A stretch of 17,681 bases of DNA from Streptomyces roseochromogenus subsp. oscitans DS 12.976. GTDB lineage: Bacteria; Actinomycetota; Actinomycetes; Streptomycetales; Streptomycetaceae. Location of the stretch: positions 8,843,426-8,861,106 of the forward strand of contig NZ_CM002285.1 in NCBI RefSeq assembly GCF_000497445.1. Direction: 5' to 3'. This document shows, piece after piece, positions 9,515 to 16,245 of the stretch; the stretch's first letter is position 1, and each line of letters begins with the position of its first letter. Made by a program: the position numbers and the translations under genes. The notes beneath the pieces were generated by a model. It made no database searches, had not been told where the DNA came from, and worked only from the letters and a program-made list of their open reading frames with translations.

Positions 9515-10590
9515 CGAGGGACACCGCCGACACCCCGGGCAACACCGCCGGCACCACCGACAGTCCCGGCACACGCCCAGACATCACCTCGACCGCCGAC
9601 ACATCCGCCGGTGCCGCAGACGCCGCCTCGACTGCCGCCGTCTCCGCCGTGCCCGCAGACGCCGCCCCGACTCCCGCCGTCTCCGCCGAAGCCGTGGGCA
9701 CGGCCGACACCGCCGACTCCGCCGGCGTCTCCGCCGCATCCCTCGGCACCGCCGATGCGGTCGGCGCCTCCGCCGAGGCCGTCCGCTGTGCCCAGCTCGT
9801 CTACGCCTTCGGGGACACCCATGCCGTCGACGGCCTCGACCTCGACGTGCGCGAGGGTGAGGTGTTCGGGCTGCTCGGGCCGAACGGGGCCGGCAAGACC
9901 ACCGCCATCCGCTGCATCACCACCCTTCTGCCCGTCCCCACCGGCACGGTCCGCGTCTTCGGGCACGATGCCGCCAGGGAGCGCATGGCGGTGCGCCGGC
10001 TGCTCGGCTACGTCCCGCAGCAGCTGTCCGCCGACAGCGGGCTCACCGGCCGGGAGAACGTCGCCCTGTTCGCCCGTGTCTTCGACGTGCCCCGCCGCGA
10101 GCGCGCCGCACGGGTCGCCCAGGCGCTGGCCGCCGTCGATCTCGCCGACGCCGCCGACCGGCTCGCCGGCACCTACTCCGGCGGCATGGTCCGCCGCCTC
10201 GAACTCGCCCAGGCCCTGGTCAGCGCCCCCCGGCTGCTGATCCTGGACGAGCCCACCATCGGCCTGGACCCGATCGCCCGCACCGGCGTCTGGAAGCACA
10301 TCAACGCCGTCCGCGCGGCCACCGGCATGACCGTCCTCGTCACCACCCACTACATGGACGAGGCCGACCAGTACTGCGACCGCATCGGCCTGATGCATCG
10401 CGGCCGTATCCGCGCCCTCGGCACCCCCGTCGAGCTGCGCCGTGGCCTGGCCGAACGCCAGGGCGCCGACACCCTTCCCACGCTGGAGGACGTCTTCCGC
10501 GACGTCGCCGGCAGCGGCCTCGGCGACAACTCCGGAGGAGGTTTCCGCGATGTCCGCAGCACCCGCCGCACGGCGCGCCGCGTCGGCTGA
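9511..10590 (+). CDS. ABC transporter ATP-binding protein, DrrA-like
   Basis: This 359-aa ATPase subunit belongs to an ABC-2 type (daunorubicin-resistance-like) exporter. Seen: Walker A GPNGAGKT (123-130), Q-loop YVPQQ (168-172), signature YSGGM (222-226), Walker B LLILDEP (242-248), GLDP (251-254) and H-loop His280. The C-terminal LPTLEDVFRDVAG is typical of the family. The fold starts only near residue 91 (VRCAQLVYAFGD). The first 90 residues are Ala/Thr/Ser/Asp-rich low complexity, including a 13-residue tandem duplication (ADAASTAAVSAVP / ADAAPTPAVSAEA). The ATG at 9511 is chosen for its GGAGG; in-frame GTGs inside the extension have no SD, and an ATG at 9472 lies further upstream. Its end overlaps the permease gene by 41 bases. 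Confidence 0.93.
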   Translation: MTRDTADTPGNTAGTTDSPGTRPDITSTADTSAGAADAASTAAVSAVPADAAPTPAVSAEAVGTADTADSAGVSAASLGTADAVGASAEAVRCAQLVYAFGDTHAVDGLDLDVREGEVFGLLGPNGAGKTTAIRCITTLLPVPTGTVRVFGHDAARERMAVRRLLGYVPQQLSADSGLTGRENVALFARVFDVPRRERAARVAQALAAVDLADAADRLAGTYSGGMVRRLELAQALVSAPRLLILDEPTIGLDPIARTGVWKHINAVRAATGMTVLVTTHYMDEADQYCDRIGLMHRGRIRALGTPVELRRGLAERQGADTLPTLEDVFRDVAGSGLGDNSGGGFRDVRSTRRTARRVG

Positions 10591-11410
10591 CCGCACCCCC
10601 GGCAGCGGCACCGATCTGCTGCTCAGCCCGCCCGTCCCGCGCGCCGGCTGGCGGCTGCTGCCCGCCCGGGTCGTCGCCATGTGCGCGGTCGAGCTGCAGA
10701 AGCTGCGGCACGACCGGACCGAGCTGTACACTCGCGCGGTCCAGCCCGCCCTGTGGCTGCTGATCTTCGGCCAGACCTTCACCCGGATCCGGGCGATACC
10801 CACCGGCGGTGTCCCGTACATCGACTTCATGGCGCCCGGCATCATCGCCCAGTCGGCGATGTTCATCGCGATCTTCTACGGCATCCAGATCATCTGGGAA
10901 CGTGACGCGGGCATCCTGAACAAGCTCCTCGTCACCCCGACCCCGCGCTCCGCACTGATCACCGGCAAGGCGTTCGCCGCCGGGGTGAAGTCGCTGATCC
11001 AGGCGATCGTCGTCATCGTCATCGCCGCCGTGCTCGGCGTGGCCCTCACCTGGAACCCGCTGAAGCTGCTCGGCGTCGCCGTCGCCGTGGTCCTCGCCTC
11101 CGCCTTCTTCTCCTGCCTGTCCATGACCATCGCGGGCATCGTCCTCAGCCGCGACCGGCTGATGGGCTTCGGACAGGCGATCACCATGCCGCTGTTCTTC
11201 GGCTCCAACGCCCTGTACCCCGTCTCGGTGATGCCGGGCTGGCTGCAGGCCGTCAGCAAGGTCAACCCGCTGAGCTACCAAGTCGACGCCCTGCGTGGCC
11301 TGCTGCTCGGCACGCCCGCGCATCTCGGCACCGACTTCGCCGTGCTGCTGGTGGCCGCCGCGCTCGGCATCACCGCGGCCTCCTCACTGCTCGGCCGCCT
11401 GGCCCGCTGA
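10550..11410 (+). CDS. ABC-2 type transporter permease, DrrB-like
   Basis: This 286-aa integral membrane subunit is the partner of the preceding ATPase. After a cytoplasmic N-terminus come about six hydrophobic segments: PALWLLIFGQTF, MAPGIIAQSAMFIAIFYGIQ, SLIQAIVVIVIAAVLGVAL, LLGVAVAVVLASAFFSCLS, a segment around ITMPLFFGSNALYP, and the C-terminal FAVLLVAAALGITAASSL. The WERDAGILNKLLVTPTPR loop and NPLSYQVDALRGLLLG are typical of the DrrB/ABC-2 family. The ATG at 10550 is chosen for its strong GGAGGAGG (10534-10541), which lies inside the end of the ATPase gene. Together they should export a hydrophobic compound under MarR control; the substrate is unknown. Confidence 0.94.
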   Translation: MSAAPAARRAASADRTPGSGTDLLLSPPVPRAGWRLLPARVVAMCAVELQKLRHDRTELYTRAVQPALWLLIFGQTFTRIRAIPTGGVPYIDFMAPGIIAQSAMFIAIFYGIQIIWERDAGILNKLLVTPTPRSALITGKAFAAGVKSLIQAIVVIVIAAVLGVALTWNPLKLLGVAVAVVLASAFFSCLSMTIAGIVLSRDRLMGFGQAITMPLFFGSNALYPVSVMPGWLQAVSKVNPLSYQVDALRGLLLGTPAHLGTDFAVLLVAAALGITAASSLLGRLAR

Positions 11411-11488
11411 TCTTGCCTCGGACGTGATGTGCGGCACGCGCGCGTACCCCGCCGGAAGCGCCGTGCACGCATCCTTCCTGGGCAGCGC

Positions 11489-11503
11489 TTGATCAGCGAT
11501 CAA
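11489..11503. terminator. Inverted repeat after the exporter operon
   Basis: TTGATC and GATCAA form perfect 6-base arms around AGC, and flanking GC bases extend the stem with one bulge. It lies 78 bases after the permease stop. It could be a weak terminator or an operator for the downstream gene; no T tract follows. Confidence 0.35.
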
Positions 11504-11541
11504 AGCGGGCGAACCCCCTGGCCATAGCGCATTCTGCTCAT

Positions 11542-11571
11542 TTGACAGTGCGCTCGGCGCACAGATAGACA
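11542..11571 (+). promoter_or_regulatory. Promoter of the hypothetical gene at 11600
   Basis: The consensus -35 box TTGACA (11542-11547) is followed after 18 bases by TAGACA (11566-11571), a plausible -10. The start codon is 29 bases further on. This suggests vegetative, sigma-HrdB-type expression independent of the exporter operon. Confidence 0.55.
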
Positions 11572-11599
11572 GCAGCTCTCGAAGGTCGAGAGGGGCATT

Positions 11600-12124
11600 G
11601 TGTACGAGCCGAACGTGGTCGGGGACTGGCACGAGTACGACGAGCATGCCGGTCTGCGGGTCCGCGTCCACCGTCTGGAGGCCGCCGAGCCGCCGCGCGG
11701 ACGCGATGACGCCGCGGTCGGCCTGACGTACTTCAGTGTCCGGGTGACGGTCGAGAACCGCGGCGCGCAGCACTACGGCATCCACCTGGAGGACGGCCAG
11801 ATCGACGTCCGGGTCGGCCCCGACGGAGAGGGCGCGTTCATCGACTGGCGCAACTCCCAGTTCATCGAGGGCTTCGACGTCTACCCGCTGCGCCGGGCCA
11901 CCGCCGTGGTCTACGCCGCCGCCCCCGAGGCCGCCCTGACCCACGTGGATGTGCAGGTGCAGCTGCGGGTGGAGGAGGAGTGGGCCGACCGCCGGCTGTG
12001 GACGGGCGGCATCGGCGTCCTGGAGGCGACCCCGGCGACGGCTCCCACGGCCGCCGGGCAGGGCAGCCTCGCCCACCAGGTCAGCGCCTTCCTGCGGGAC
12101 CAGACGGAGCCCGGCCCCGCCTGA
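11600..12124 (+). CDS. Conserved-looking hypothetical protein
   Basis: I do not recognise a named domain in this 174-aa protein. It starts at a GTG with GAGAGGGG upstream and a good promoter. It is soluble, with no signal peptide or membrane segment, and is acidic and rich in beta-type stretches: GLRVRVHRLEAA, LTYFSVRVTVENRG, YGIHLEDGQIDVRVGPDG, and ALTHVDVQVQLRVEEEW. The VRVTVENRG pattern resembles immunoglobulin-like or DUF4352-type beta sandwiches in which 'conventional ion or ligand interactions' sit on strands, but that likeness is weak. The C-terminal 30 residues are Ala/Thr/Pro-rich and probably flexible. It is monocistronic between the exporter operon and a hairpin-rich terminator region. 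Confidence 0.85.
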   Translation: MYEPNVVGDWHEYDEHAGLRVRVHRLEAAEPPRGRDDAAVGLTYFSVRVTVENRGAQHYGIHLEDGQIDVRVGPDGEGAFIDWRNSQFIEGFDVYPLRRATAVVYAAAPEAALTHVDVQVQLRVEEEWADRRLWTGGIGVLEATPATAPTAAGQGSLAHQVSAFLRDQTEPGPA

Positions 12125-12131
12125 CGCGGTC

Positions 12132-12164
12132 GTACGGCGCACGCGCCGCGGCTGCGCGCCGTAC
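12132..12164. terminator. Hairpin after the hypothetical gene
   Basis: GTACGGCGC (12132-12140) pairs perfectly with GCGCCGTAC (12156-12164) over a 15-base loop, eight bases after the stop at 12124. It is likely a terminator of the plus-strand gene; no T tract is present. Confidence 0.5.
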
Positions 12165-12185
12165 AACCGGTGCCGTACAACCGGT
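12158..12185. repeat. Tandem 14-bp direct repeat
   Basis: GCCGTACAACCGGT occurs twice head to tail (12158-12171 and 12172-12185) without mismatch. The first copy shares its 5' bases with the right arm of the upstream hairpin. Each copy contains the palindrome ACCGGT. Confidence 0.95.
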
Positions 12186-12186
12186 T

Positions 12187-12209
12187 CTGGGCCGCCGTAC
12201 GCGGCCCAG
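12187..12209. terminator. Strong hairpin after hemC
   Basis: CTGGGCCGC (12187-12195) pairs perfectly with GCGGCCCAG (12201-12209) over a 5-base loop, four bases beyond the hemC stop in the minus direction. Its place between convergent genes suggests a bidirectional terminator. Confidence 0.65.
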
Positions 12210-12213
12210 TGCG

Positions 12214-13149
12214 TCAGTGCGGGATGCCGTCGATGATCTCCCGGGCGCCCTGTCGCAGCAGTGCCACCGCGACCGAGGTGCCGAGGGTGGCCGGGTCGAG
12301 CCGGCCCGCCCACTCGTGGGCGTTCAGCCGGGTCTTGCCGTCCGGGGTGAACACACAGGCCCGCAGGGACAGTTCCCCGCCGCCGTCCACGCGCGCGTAG
12401 CCGGCGATGGGGCTGTTGCAGTGCCCCTGCAGCACATGCAGGAACATCCGTTCGGCCGTCGCCTCGCGATAGGTGTCCGGGTGGCCGAGCCCGCTGACGG
12501 TGTCGATCAGCTCGGTGTCGTCCTCACGGCACTGCAGGGCGAGGATGCCCGCGCCGATCGGCGGCATCATCGTCTCCGTCGACAGCACCTCGCTGATCAC
12601 GTCCGTCCGGCCGATCCGCTCCAGCCCCGCCACCGCCAGCAGCAGCGCGTCCGCCTCGCCCTCGGCCAGCTTCTGCAGCCGGCGGTTGGCGTTGCCGCGG
12701 AACGGCACGCAGTCCAGGTGCGGGTGCGTGGCGGCCAGTTGGGCCACCCGGCGTACCGAGGAGGTGCCGATCCGGGTGCCGGCCGGCAGTTCGTCCAGGG
12801 TGAGGCCGTCCGGGTGCACCAGGGCGTCACGGATGTCGTCCCGCTTCAGGAACGCGGCGAACACCGTCCCGGCGGGCAGCGGCCGGTCGGCGGGCACGTC
12901 CTTGACGCAGTGCACCGCGAGATCGGCCTTCCCGGCCAGCAGGGCCGCGTCCACCTCCTTGGTGAACGCCCCCTTGCCCTCGACCTTGGCCAGATCGCCG
13001 AGCCACTTGTCGCCGGTGGTCTTCACCGGAACCACCTCGGTGCGCACACCTGGGTGCAGTACGGCCAACTCGGCGCGGACCCGCTCGACTTGGGCCAGGG
13101 CCATGGGGGAGTCACGGGAGACGATTCGGATCAGTTCGGGAACCGGCAT
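12214..13149 (-). CDS. hemC: Hydroxymethylbilane synthase (porphobilinogen deaminase)
   Basis: HemC polymerises four porphobilinogen molecules to hydroxymethylbilane in tetrapyrrole synthesis, in the cytoplasm. The 311-aa product has normal length. Seen: MALAQVERV near the N-terminus, [20 protein letters not shown] with the catalytic Asp84, TSSVRR with the substrate-binding arginines 133-134, and GHCNSPIAG with the dipyrromethane-anchoring Cys244. Key residues are kept, so it should be active. It departs from the usual family at VSRDSP (normally a GTR-type motif) and VHCVKD (normally VHSLKD). It is not next to hemA, hemD or hemB, so it may be a second, divergent copy; that is inference. The ATG at 13149 is preferred to a GTG two codons upstream; neither has a strong SD. 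Confidence 0.93.
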   Translation of the reverse strand: MPVPELIRIVSRDSPMALAQVERVRAELAVLHPGVRTEVVPVKTTGDKWLGDLAKVEGKGAFTKEVDAALLAGKADLAVHCVKDVPADRPLPAGTVFAAFLKRDDIRDALVHPDGLTLDELPAGTRIGTSSVRRVAQLAATHPHLDCVPFRGNANRRLQKLAEGEADALLLAVAGLERIGRTDVISEVLSTETMMPPIGAGILALQCREDDTELIDTVSGLGHPDTYREATAERMFLHVLQGHCNSPIAGYARVDGGGELSLRACVFTPDGKTRLNAHEWAGRLDPATLGTSVAVALLRQGAREIIDGIPH

Positions 13150-13197
13150 GCGCACACGATAGACCCCGTCGCCGGAGCCGGGCTCGACGGCCCGGGC

Positions 13198-14187
13198 TCA
13201 CCCGAGGCCCTCGGGCAGGTCGGCCGCCGACTCCTCCGGTGCCAGATCCGGGCGCAGCCGCAGCCAGGACGGCTGACGCAGCAGTCCGGCCCGGGTACGG
13301 GTGCTGTAGCTGACCTCTCCCACCAGCCGGGGCAGCACCCAGCGGGCGTCCGGGATCCGGGGTGCCGGGTCGAAGGGGCACCGGTCGCTCGCGGCGGCCG
13401 CCAGCAGCCGGGCCAGTTCGGCCCGCTCCGCCTCGCTCCAGCCGGTGCCCACGCCGCCGACGTACCGCAGCTTGCCACGCGCGTCGCGCTGACCGACCAG
13501 AACAGCGCCGGGCAGCCCGCTCAGCCGCCCCCTGCCCGGCAGCCAGCCGCCGACCACTACGTCCTCGGCACGCATGTTCCGGATCTTGATCCAGGCGCGG
13601 GAGCGCACACCGGGCTCGTACACCGAGTCCAGGCGCTTGCACACCAGGCCCTCCAGTCCGTGCTCCCTGGTCGCGGCGAGCGCCTCGGCGCCGTGCCCGG
13701 TCACGGCACCCGGTGTCGACCAGTACGGCCCGGCCAGGCCCAGCTCTGTCAGCCGGGCCCGCCGCCGTACGTACGGCAGCCGTAGCAGGGACTCCTCCAG
13801 GTACGGCACGTCGAACAGCACCAGGTGCACCGGCACCCGGGCGGCCCGGCGCGCCGCCTGTGCCGGGGCGTGCGCGAGGCCCATCCGGCTCTGCAGCAAC
13901 TGGAAGTCGGCCCGGCCCTGTTCGTCCAGGGCCAGCACCTCACCGTCCAGCACGGCGGGCGTGGTGCCCAGCGCGCCCGCGAGCGGCCCCAGTTCGGGAT
14001 AGGCCGCGGTGATGTCCTCGCCCGAGCGGGCGCGCAGCAGCACGCTGCCGTCGCCGGGGAGATAGGCCATCACCCGCTGGCCGTCCTGCTTGGTCTCGTA
14101 CGCCCACCGCTCGTCCTGTGCGGCGGGCGGCAGGGTGCCGGGAGTGGCGAGCATCGGCGCGATGAGCGGCAGGGGTACGGCGGTCAC
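13198..14187 (-). CDS. ATP-dependent DNA ligase (LigC/LigD ligase-domain type)
   Basis: This 329-aa enzyme would seal nicks or ends in DNA using ATP. Seen: the adenylation motif KQDGQR with the nucleophile Lys33, DGEVLAL (81-87), LVLFDVPYLEE (122-132), EGLVCKR (179-185) and AWIKIRN with Lys201, followed by an OB-fold-like C-terminal domain (YVGGVGTGW, then FDPAPRIPDARWVLPRLVGEVSY). There is no polymerase or nuclease domain, so it matches stand-alone LigC or the ligase part of LigD used in bacterial end joining; no ku gene is in the window. The start is the GTG at 14187 with only a weak GAGA upstream. hemC follows 48 bp downstream on the same strand and may be co-transcribed. Confidence 0.94.
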   Translation of the reverse strand: MTAVPLPLIAPMLATPGTLPPAAQDERWAYETKQDGQRVMAYLPGDGSVLLRARSGEDITAAYPELGPLAGALGTTPAVLDGEVLALDEQGRADFQLLQSRMGLAHAPAQAARRAARVPVHLVLFDVPYLEESLLRLPYVRRRARLTELGLAGPYWSTPGAVTGHGAEALAATREHGLEGLVCKRLDSVYEPGVRSRAWIKIRNMRAEDVVVGGWLPGRGRLSGLPGAVLVGQRDARGKLRYVGGVGTGWSEAERAELARLLAAAASDRCPFDPAPRIPDARWVLPRLVGEVSYSTRTRAGLLRQPSWLRLRPDLAPEESAADLPEGLG

Positions 14188-14477
14188 GGCTGAAGATCTC
14201 GACCGCGTCCGGCACCCTCACGCACCATCGGCCACGGGTTCCCCTGAACGGGCCCGCACCGCCGGCGCGTGGTGCGTTCGGCCGCGCCCGGCGGCCGGCT
14301 TCGCACGCCGAGCGGCCCGCACGGGCTCCCGTCGCGGAGGCGGGCGGGCGTCCGAACGTCCGGGGCGGTGATGAGGGGGTGGCGGGTCCAAGGCCGTCGT
14401 AGCGGCGGGGGCGCCGCCCGGAGTGGGCCAGGGCCGTCGTACCGGCGGGCCCGCCCGGAGCGGGTCACGGGCGGCGC
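14188..14477. other. Gene-free remnant region with 40-bp-period repeats
   Basis: No reading frame here resembles a protein family. It separates the ligase start from the broken MFS gene and looks like decayed DNA left after loss of most of that gene. It contains GGCCGTCGTA at 14392 and again at 14432, each followed by a GC-rich inverted repeat and CCCGGAG(T/C)GGG, giving two copies of a degenerate 40-bp unit. Confidence 0.5.
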
Positions 14478-14792
14478 CCAGGACACCAGCAGCAGGCGGC
14501 GCTTGCCGAACATGTCGCCGAGCCGGCCCGCCACCGGAGTGGCGACGGCGGCGGCCAGCAGGGTGGCGGTGACCGCCCAGGCGGCGTCGGACGCCGAGGC
14601 GTGCAGACAGGAGGGCAGCTCCGGGATGATCGGGATCACCGGGGTCTGCATCAGTGACACGGTGATCGCGGCCAGGGCCGGCACCGCGACCACGGCACCC
14701 GGCCGTGACGGAACGGATCTGCCGGCCTCGGTGGGCCGGGCGGAGGCGTCGGACTGAGAGGGAAGCCTTTCGAAGATCGCCTTTCGAGGCAT
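14478..14792 (-). pseudogene. Truncated MFS drug-efflux transporter (EmrB/QacA type), N-terminal remnant
   Basis: About 105 codons of an MFS transporter survive: a first membrane helix around VVAVPALAAITVSLMQTPV, the second around AAWAVTATLLAAAVATPVAG, and motif A GRLGDMFGKRR, then LLLVSW. After that the frame continues to 14184 as Arg/Pro-rich sequence with no membrane character. A complete family member has 12-14 helices and about 450-500 residues, so most of the gene is missing. It is divergent from a TetR regulator, the usual partner of this transporter type. The start ATG at 14792 has no clear SD. The remnant cannot transport anything. Confidence 0.75.
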
Positions 14793-14956
14793 ATGTTGGC
14801 GGCCCGAAACGGCGCCGAGTGCGGGGCCTGCCCTGGCCGGGGCGGGCGCGCACCATAGGCTTCTCCGGTTGGACCTCGCCGCCCGGTCGAGGGCCCGGGG
14901 CCGTGTGCGGGACGGACCGCCCCGAGGTGGTGCACAGTCCCGGAGCGGTGGTGAGC

Positions 14957-15607
14957 ATGGCGCGCAGGACGGCGCGGGCCGAGCAGGTGAGCGTGACGCG
15001 GGAGGCGATCCTGACCGCGGCGGAGCGGCTGTTCGCCGAACACGGCGTGTACGCCGTCTCCAACCGCCAGGTCAGCGAGGCCGCCGGCCAGGGCAACAAC
15101 GCGGCGGTCGGCTACCACTTCGGCACCAAGGCCGACCTGGTCCGCGCGGTGGCCCGCCGGCACGCCGAGCGCATCGAGGTGCTCAGGGAGCGGGCCCTGG
15201 TCGCGGCCGGCGACTCCACCGACGTACGCGACTGGGTCGACTGCCTGGTCCGCCCGGTCACCGAGCATCTCGCCGGGCTCGGCAGCCCCACCTGGTACGC
15301 CCGGTTCTGCGCCCAGGTCATGACCGACCCGGTGCTGCGCGAGATCATGGTCGAGGAGTCCATGGTCTCGCCCGCGCTGCGGCAGGCCGTCGAGGGGCTG
15401 AACCGCACGCTCCCGGAGCTGCCGCCCGAGGTCCGTGCCGAACGTGGCCAGATGGTCCGCCTGTTGATCCTGCACACCTGCGCCGAGCGGGAACGGGCCC
15501 TCGCCGAGGGTGCCCCGACCGCGCGTGCCACCTGGGCGGAGGCGGCCGACGGCCTCGCGGACGCGGTCCTGGGCCTGTGGCTGGCCCCGGTCGGTCCGGC
15601 TCGCTGA
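14957..15607 (+). CDS. TetR/AcrR-family transcriptional regulator
   Basis: This 216-aa regulator has an N-terminal TetR helix-turn-helix (about 13-60): TREAILTAAERLFAEHGVY, then VSNRQVSEAAGQGNNAAVGYHFGTKADLVRAV. A variable C-terminal ligand domain follows (WVDCLVRPVTEHL, FCAQVMTDPVLREIM). The coding frame looks complete. The ATG at 14957 is chosen with GGAG 11 bases upstream; GTGs at 14948 and 14951 are in frame and would add only two or three residues. It is divergent from the MFS remnant, so its original target gene appears lost, and it may now be an orphan or control other genes. The 164-bp intergenic region should hold its operator; I did not find an unambiguous palindrome. Confidence 0.93.
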   Translation: MARRTARAEQVSVTREAILTAAERLFAEHGVYAVSNRQVSEAAGQGNNAAVGYHFGTKADLVRAVARRHAERIEVLRERALVAAGDSTDVRDWVDCLVRPVTEHLAGLGSPTWYARFCAQVMTDPVLREIMVEESMVSPALRQAVEGLNRTLPELPPEVRAERGQMVRLLILHTCAERERALAEGAPTARATWAEAADGLADAVLGLWLAPVGPAR

Positions 15608-15858
15608 GCGCCCGCGCCCGTACGACCCGCCCGCATGACCAGCCCATCCGGTCCGCCGGTACGGCCCAGTGGCATTGCTTGGGTCCACCCATCGGTGCGT
15701 CGGGAGGGAGCCGGTGGGATGGCTGTCGCAACGTCAGGCCCCCTCGCACCGGCACCCGTTGGCCTCACAAAGCCGCGTCGGCAGACACCTGGCCGCGCAT
15801 CCCACAGGCGTAGCCCTCCATCGACGTAGCCCTTCATCCCCAGATGCCAGGAAAAGCC
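15608..15858. other. Gene-free, structured leader region
   Basis: No convincing gene is present in this 251-bp stretch between the TetR stop and the secreted-protein ORF. It is rich in potential RNA structure on the plus strand. GTGGGATG (15714-15721) pairs perfectly with CATCCCAC (15798-15805). Inside that stem, AGGCC (15736-15740) can pair with GGCCT (15761-15765) and GCCG (15772-15775) with CGGC (15779-15782), a three-way-junction-like layout. An alternative stem, CCCATCGG (15688-15695) with CCGGTGGG (15711-15718), would compete with the outer stem. No known riboswitch class is recognised. Confidence 0.4.
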
Positions 15859-15878
15859 GTGAGACGTTCTCTCACGGC
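15856..15878 (+). promoter_or_regulatory. Hairpin enclosing the GTG start codon
   Basis: GCCGTGAGA (15856-15864) pairs perfectly with TCTCACGGC (15870-15878) over a 5-base loop. The GTG start (15859-15861) of the secreted ORF lies inside the 5' arm, while the SD AGGA (15849-15852) is just outside. This arrangement could block initiation until opened. Confidence 0.5.
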
Positions 15879-16245
15879 GGTCGCCGCCGTCGCGGCCACC
15901 ACGCTGACCGCGCTGCTCGGCACGGGCCCGGCCGCGCACGCGGACCGAGCGGGGAGACGGCCGGCCGGGCACGGCCCGGTCGTGCCCGGCACCTGCTCCA
16001 CCGGCGACACGCCTCGTGAACCCGCGCTGTACGAACGTAGTGTGACGGAACATCAGGTGCGGATCGTTGCGATGCTGGCCGCGTTCGCGGCGACCACCGC
16101 CCCGATCCCCGCCCACTCCGGTACGCCCAGACCCTGTCCGAGGACCGCCCAGCCGACCACGGCCGCGAGCACCGGGTTGACGCTCATGAACAGACCGAAG
16201 GTCTGGGCCGGCACCGTGCGCAGGGTGAGCAGATCGGCCAGGTAG
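15859..16245 (+). CDS. Putative secreted protein, probably a truncated remnant
   Basis: The frame encodes 128 aa, starting with a clear Sec signal peptide: MRRSLTAVAAVAATTLTALL, then GTGPAAHA with likely cleavage after AHA (residue 28). The mature part begins DRAGRRPAGHGP and holds one early Cys. I recognise no domain. From 16053 onward (last 64 codons) it is antisense to the eamA 3' end and has the Arg/Pro/Thr composition of a shadow frame, so the genuine part is probably only the first 60 or so codons. The GTG at 15859 with AGGA upstream is preferred to the ATG at 15844, which has no SD. It may be a decayed gene or a short secreted peptide. Confidence 0.4.
   Translation: MRRSLTAVAAVAATTLTALLGTGPAAHADRAGRRPAGHGPVVPGTCSTGDTPREPALYERSVTEHQVRIVAMLAAFAATTAPIPAHSGTPRPCPRTAQPTTAASTGLTLMNRPKVWAGTVRRVSRSAR

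Noticed and set aside
15650..15860. Cobalamin, c-di-AMP (ydaO), glycine or TPP riboswitch in the secreted-ORF leader
   Set aside because: I looked for the conserved core sequences of these classes as I know them and found none; only generic stems are present.
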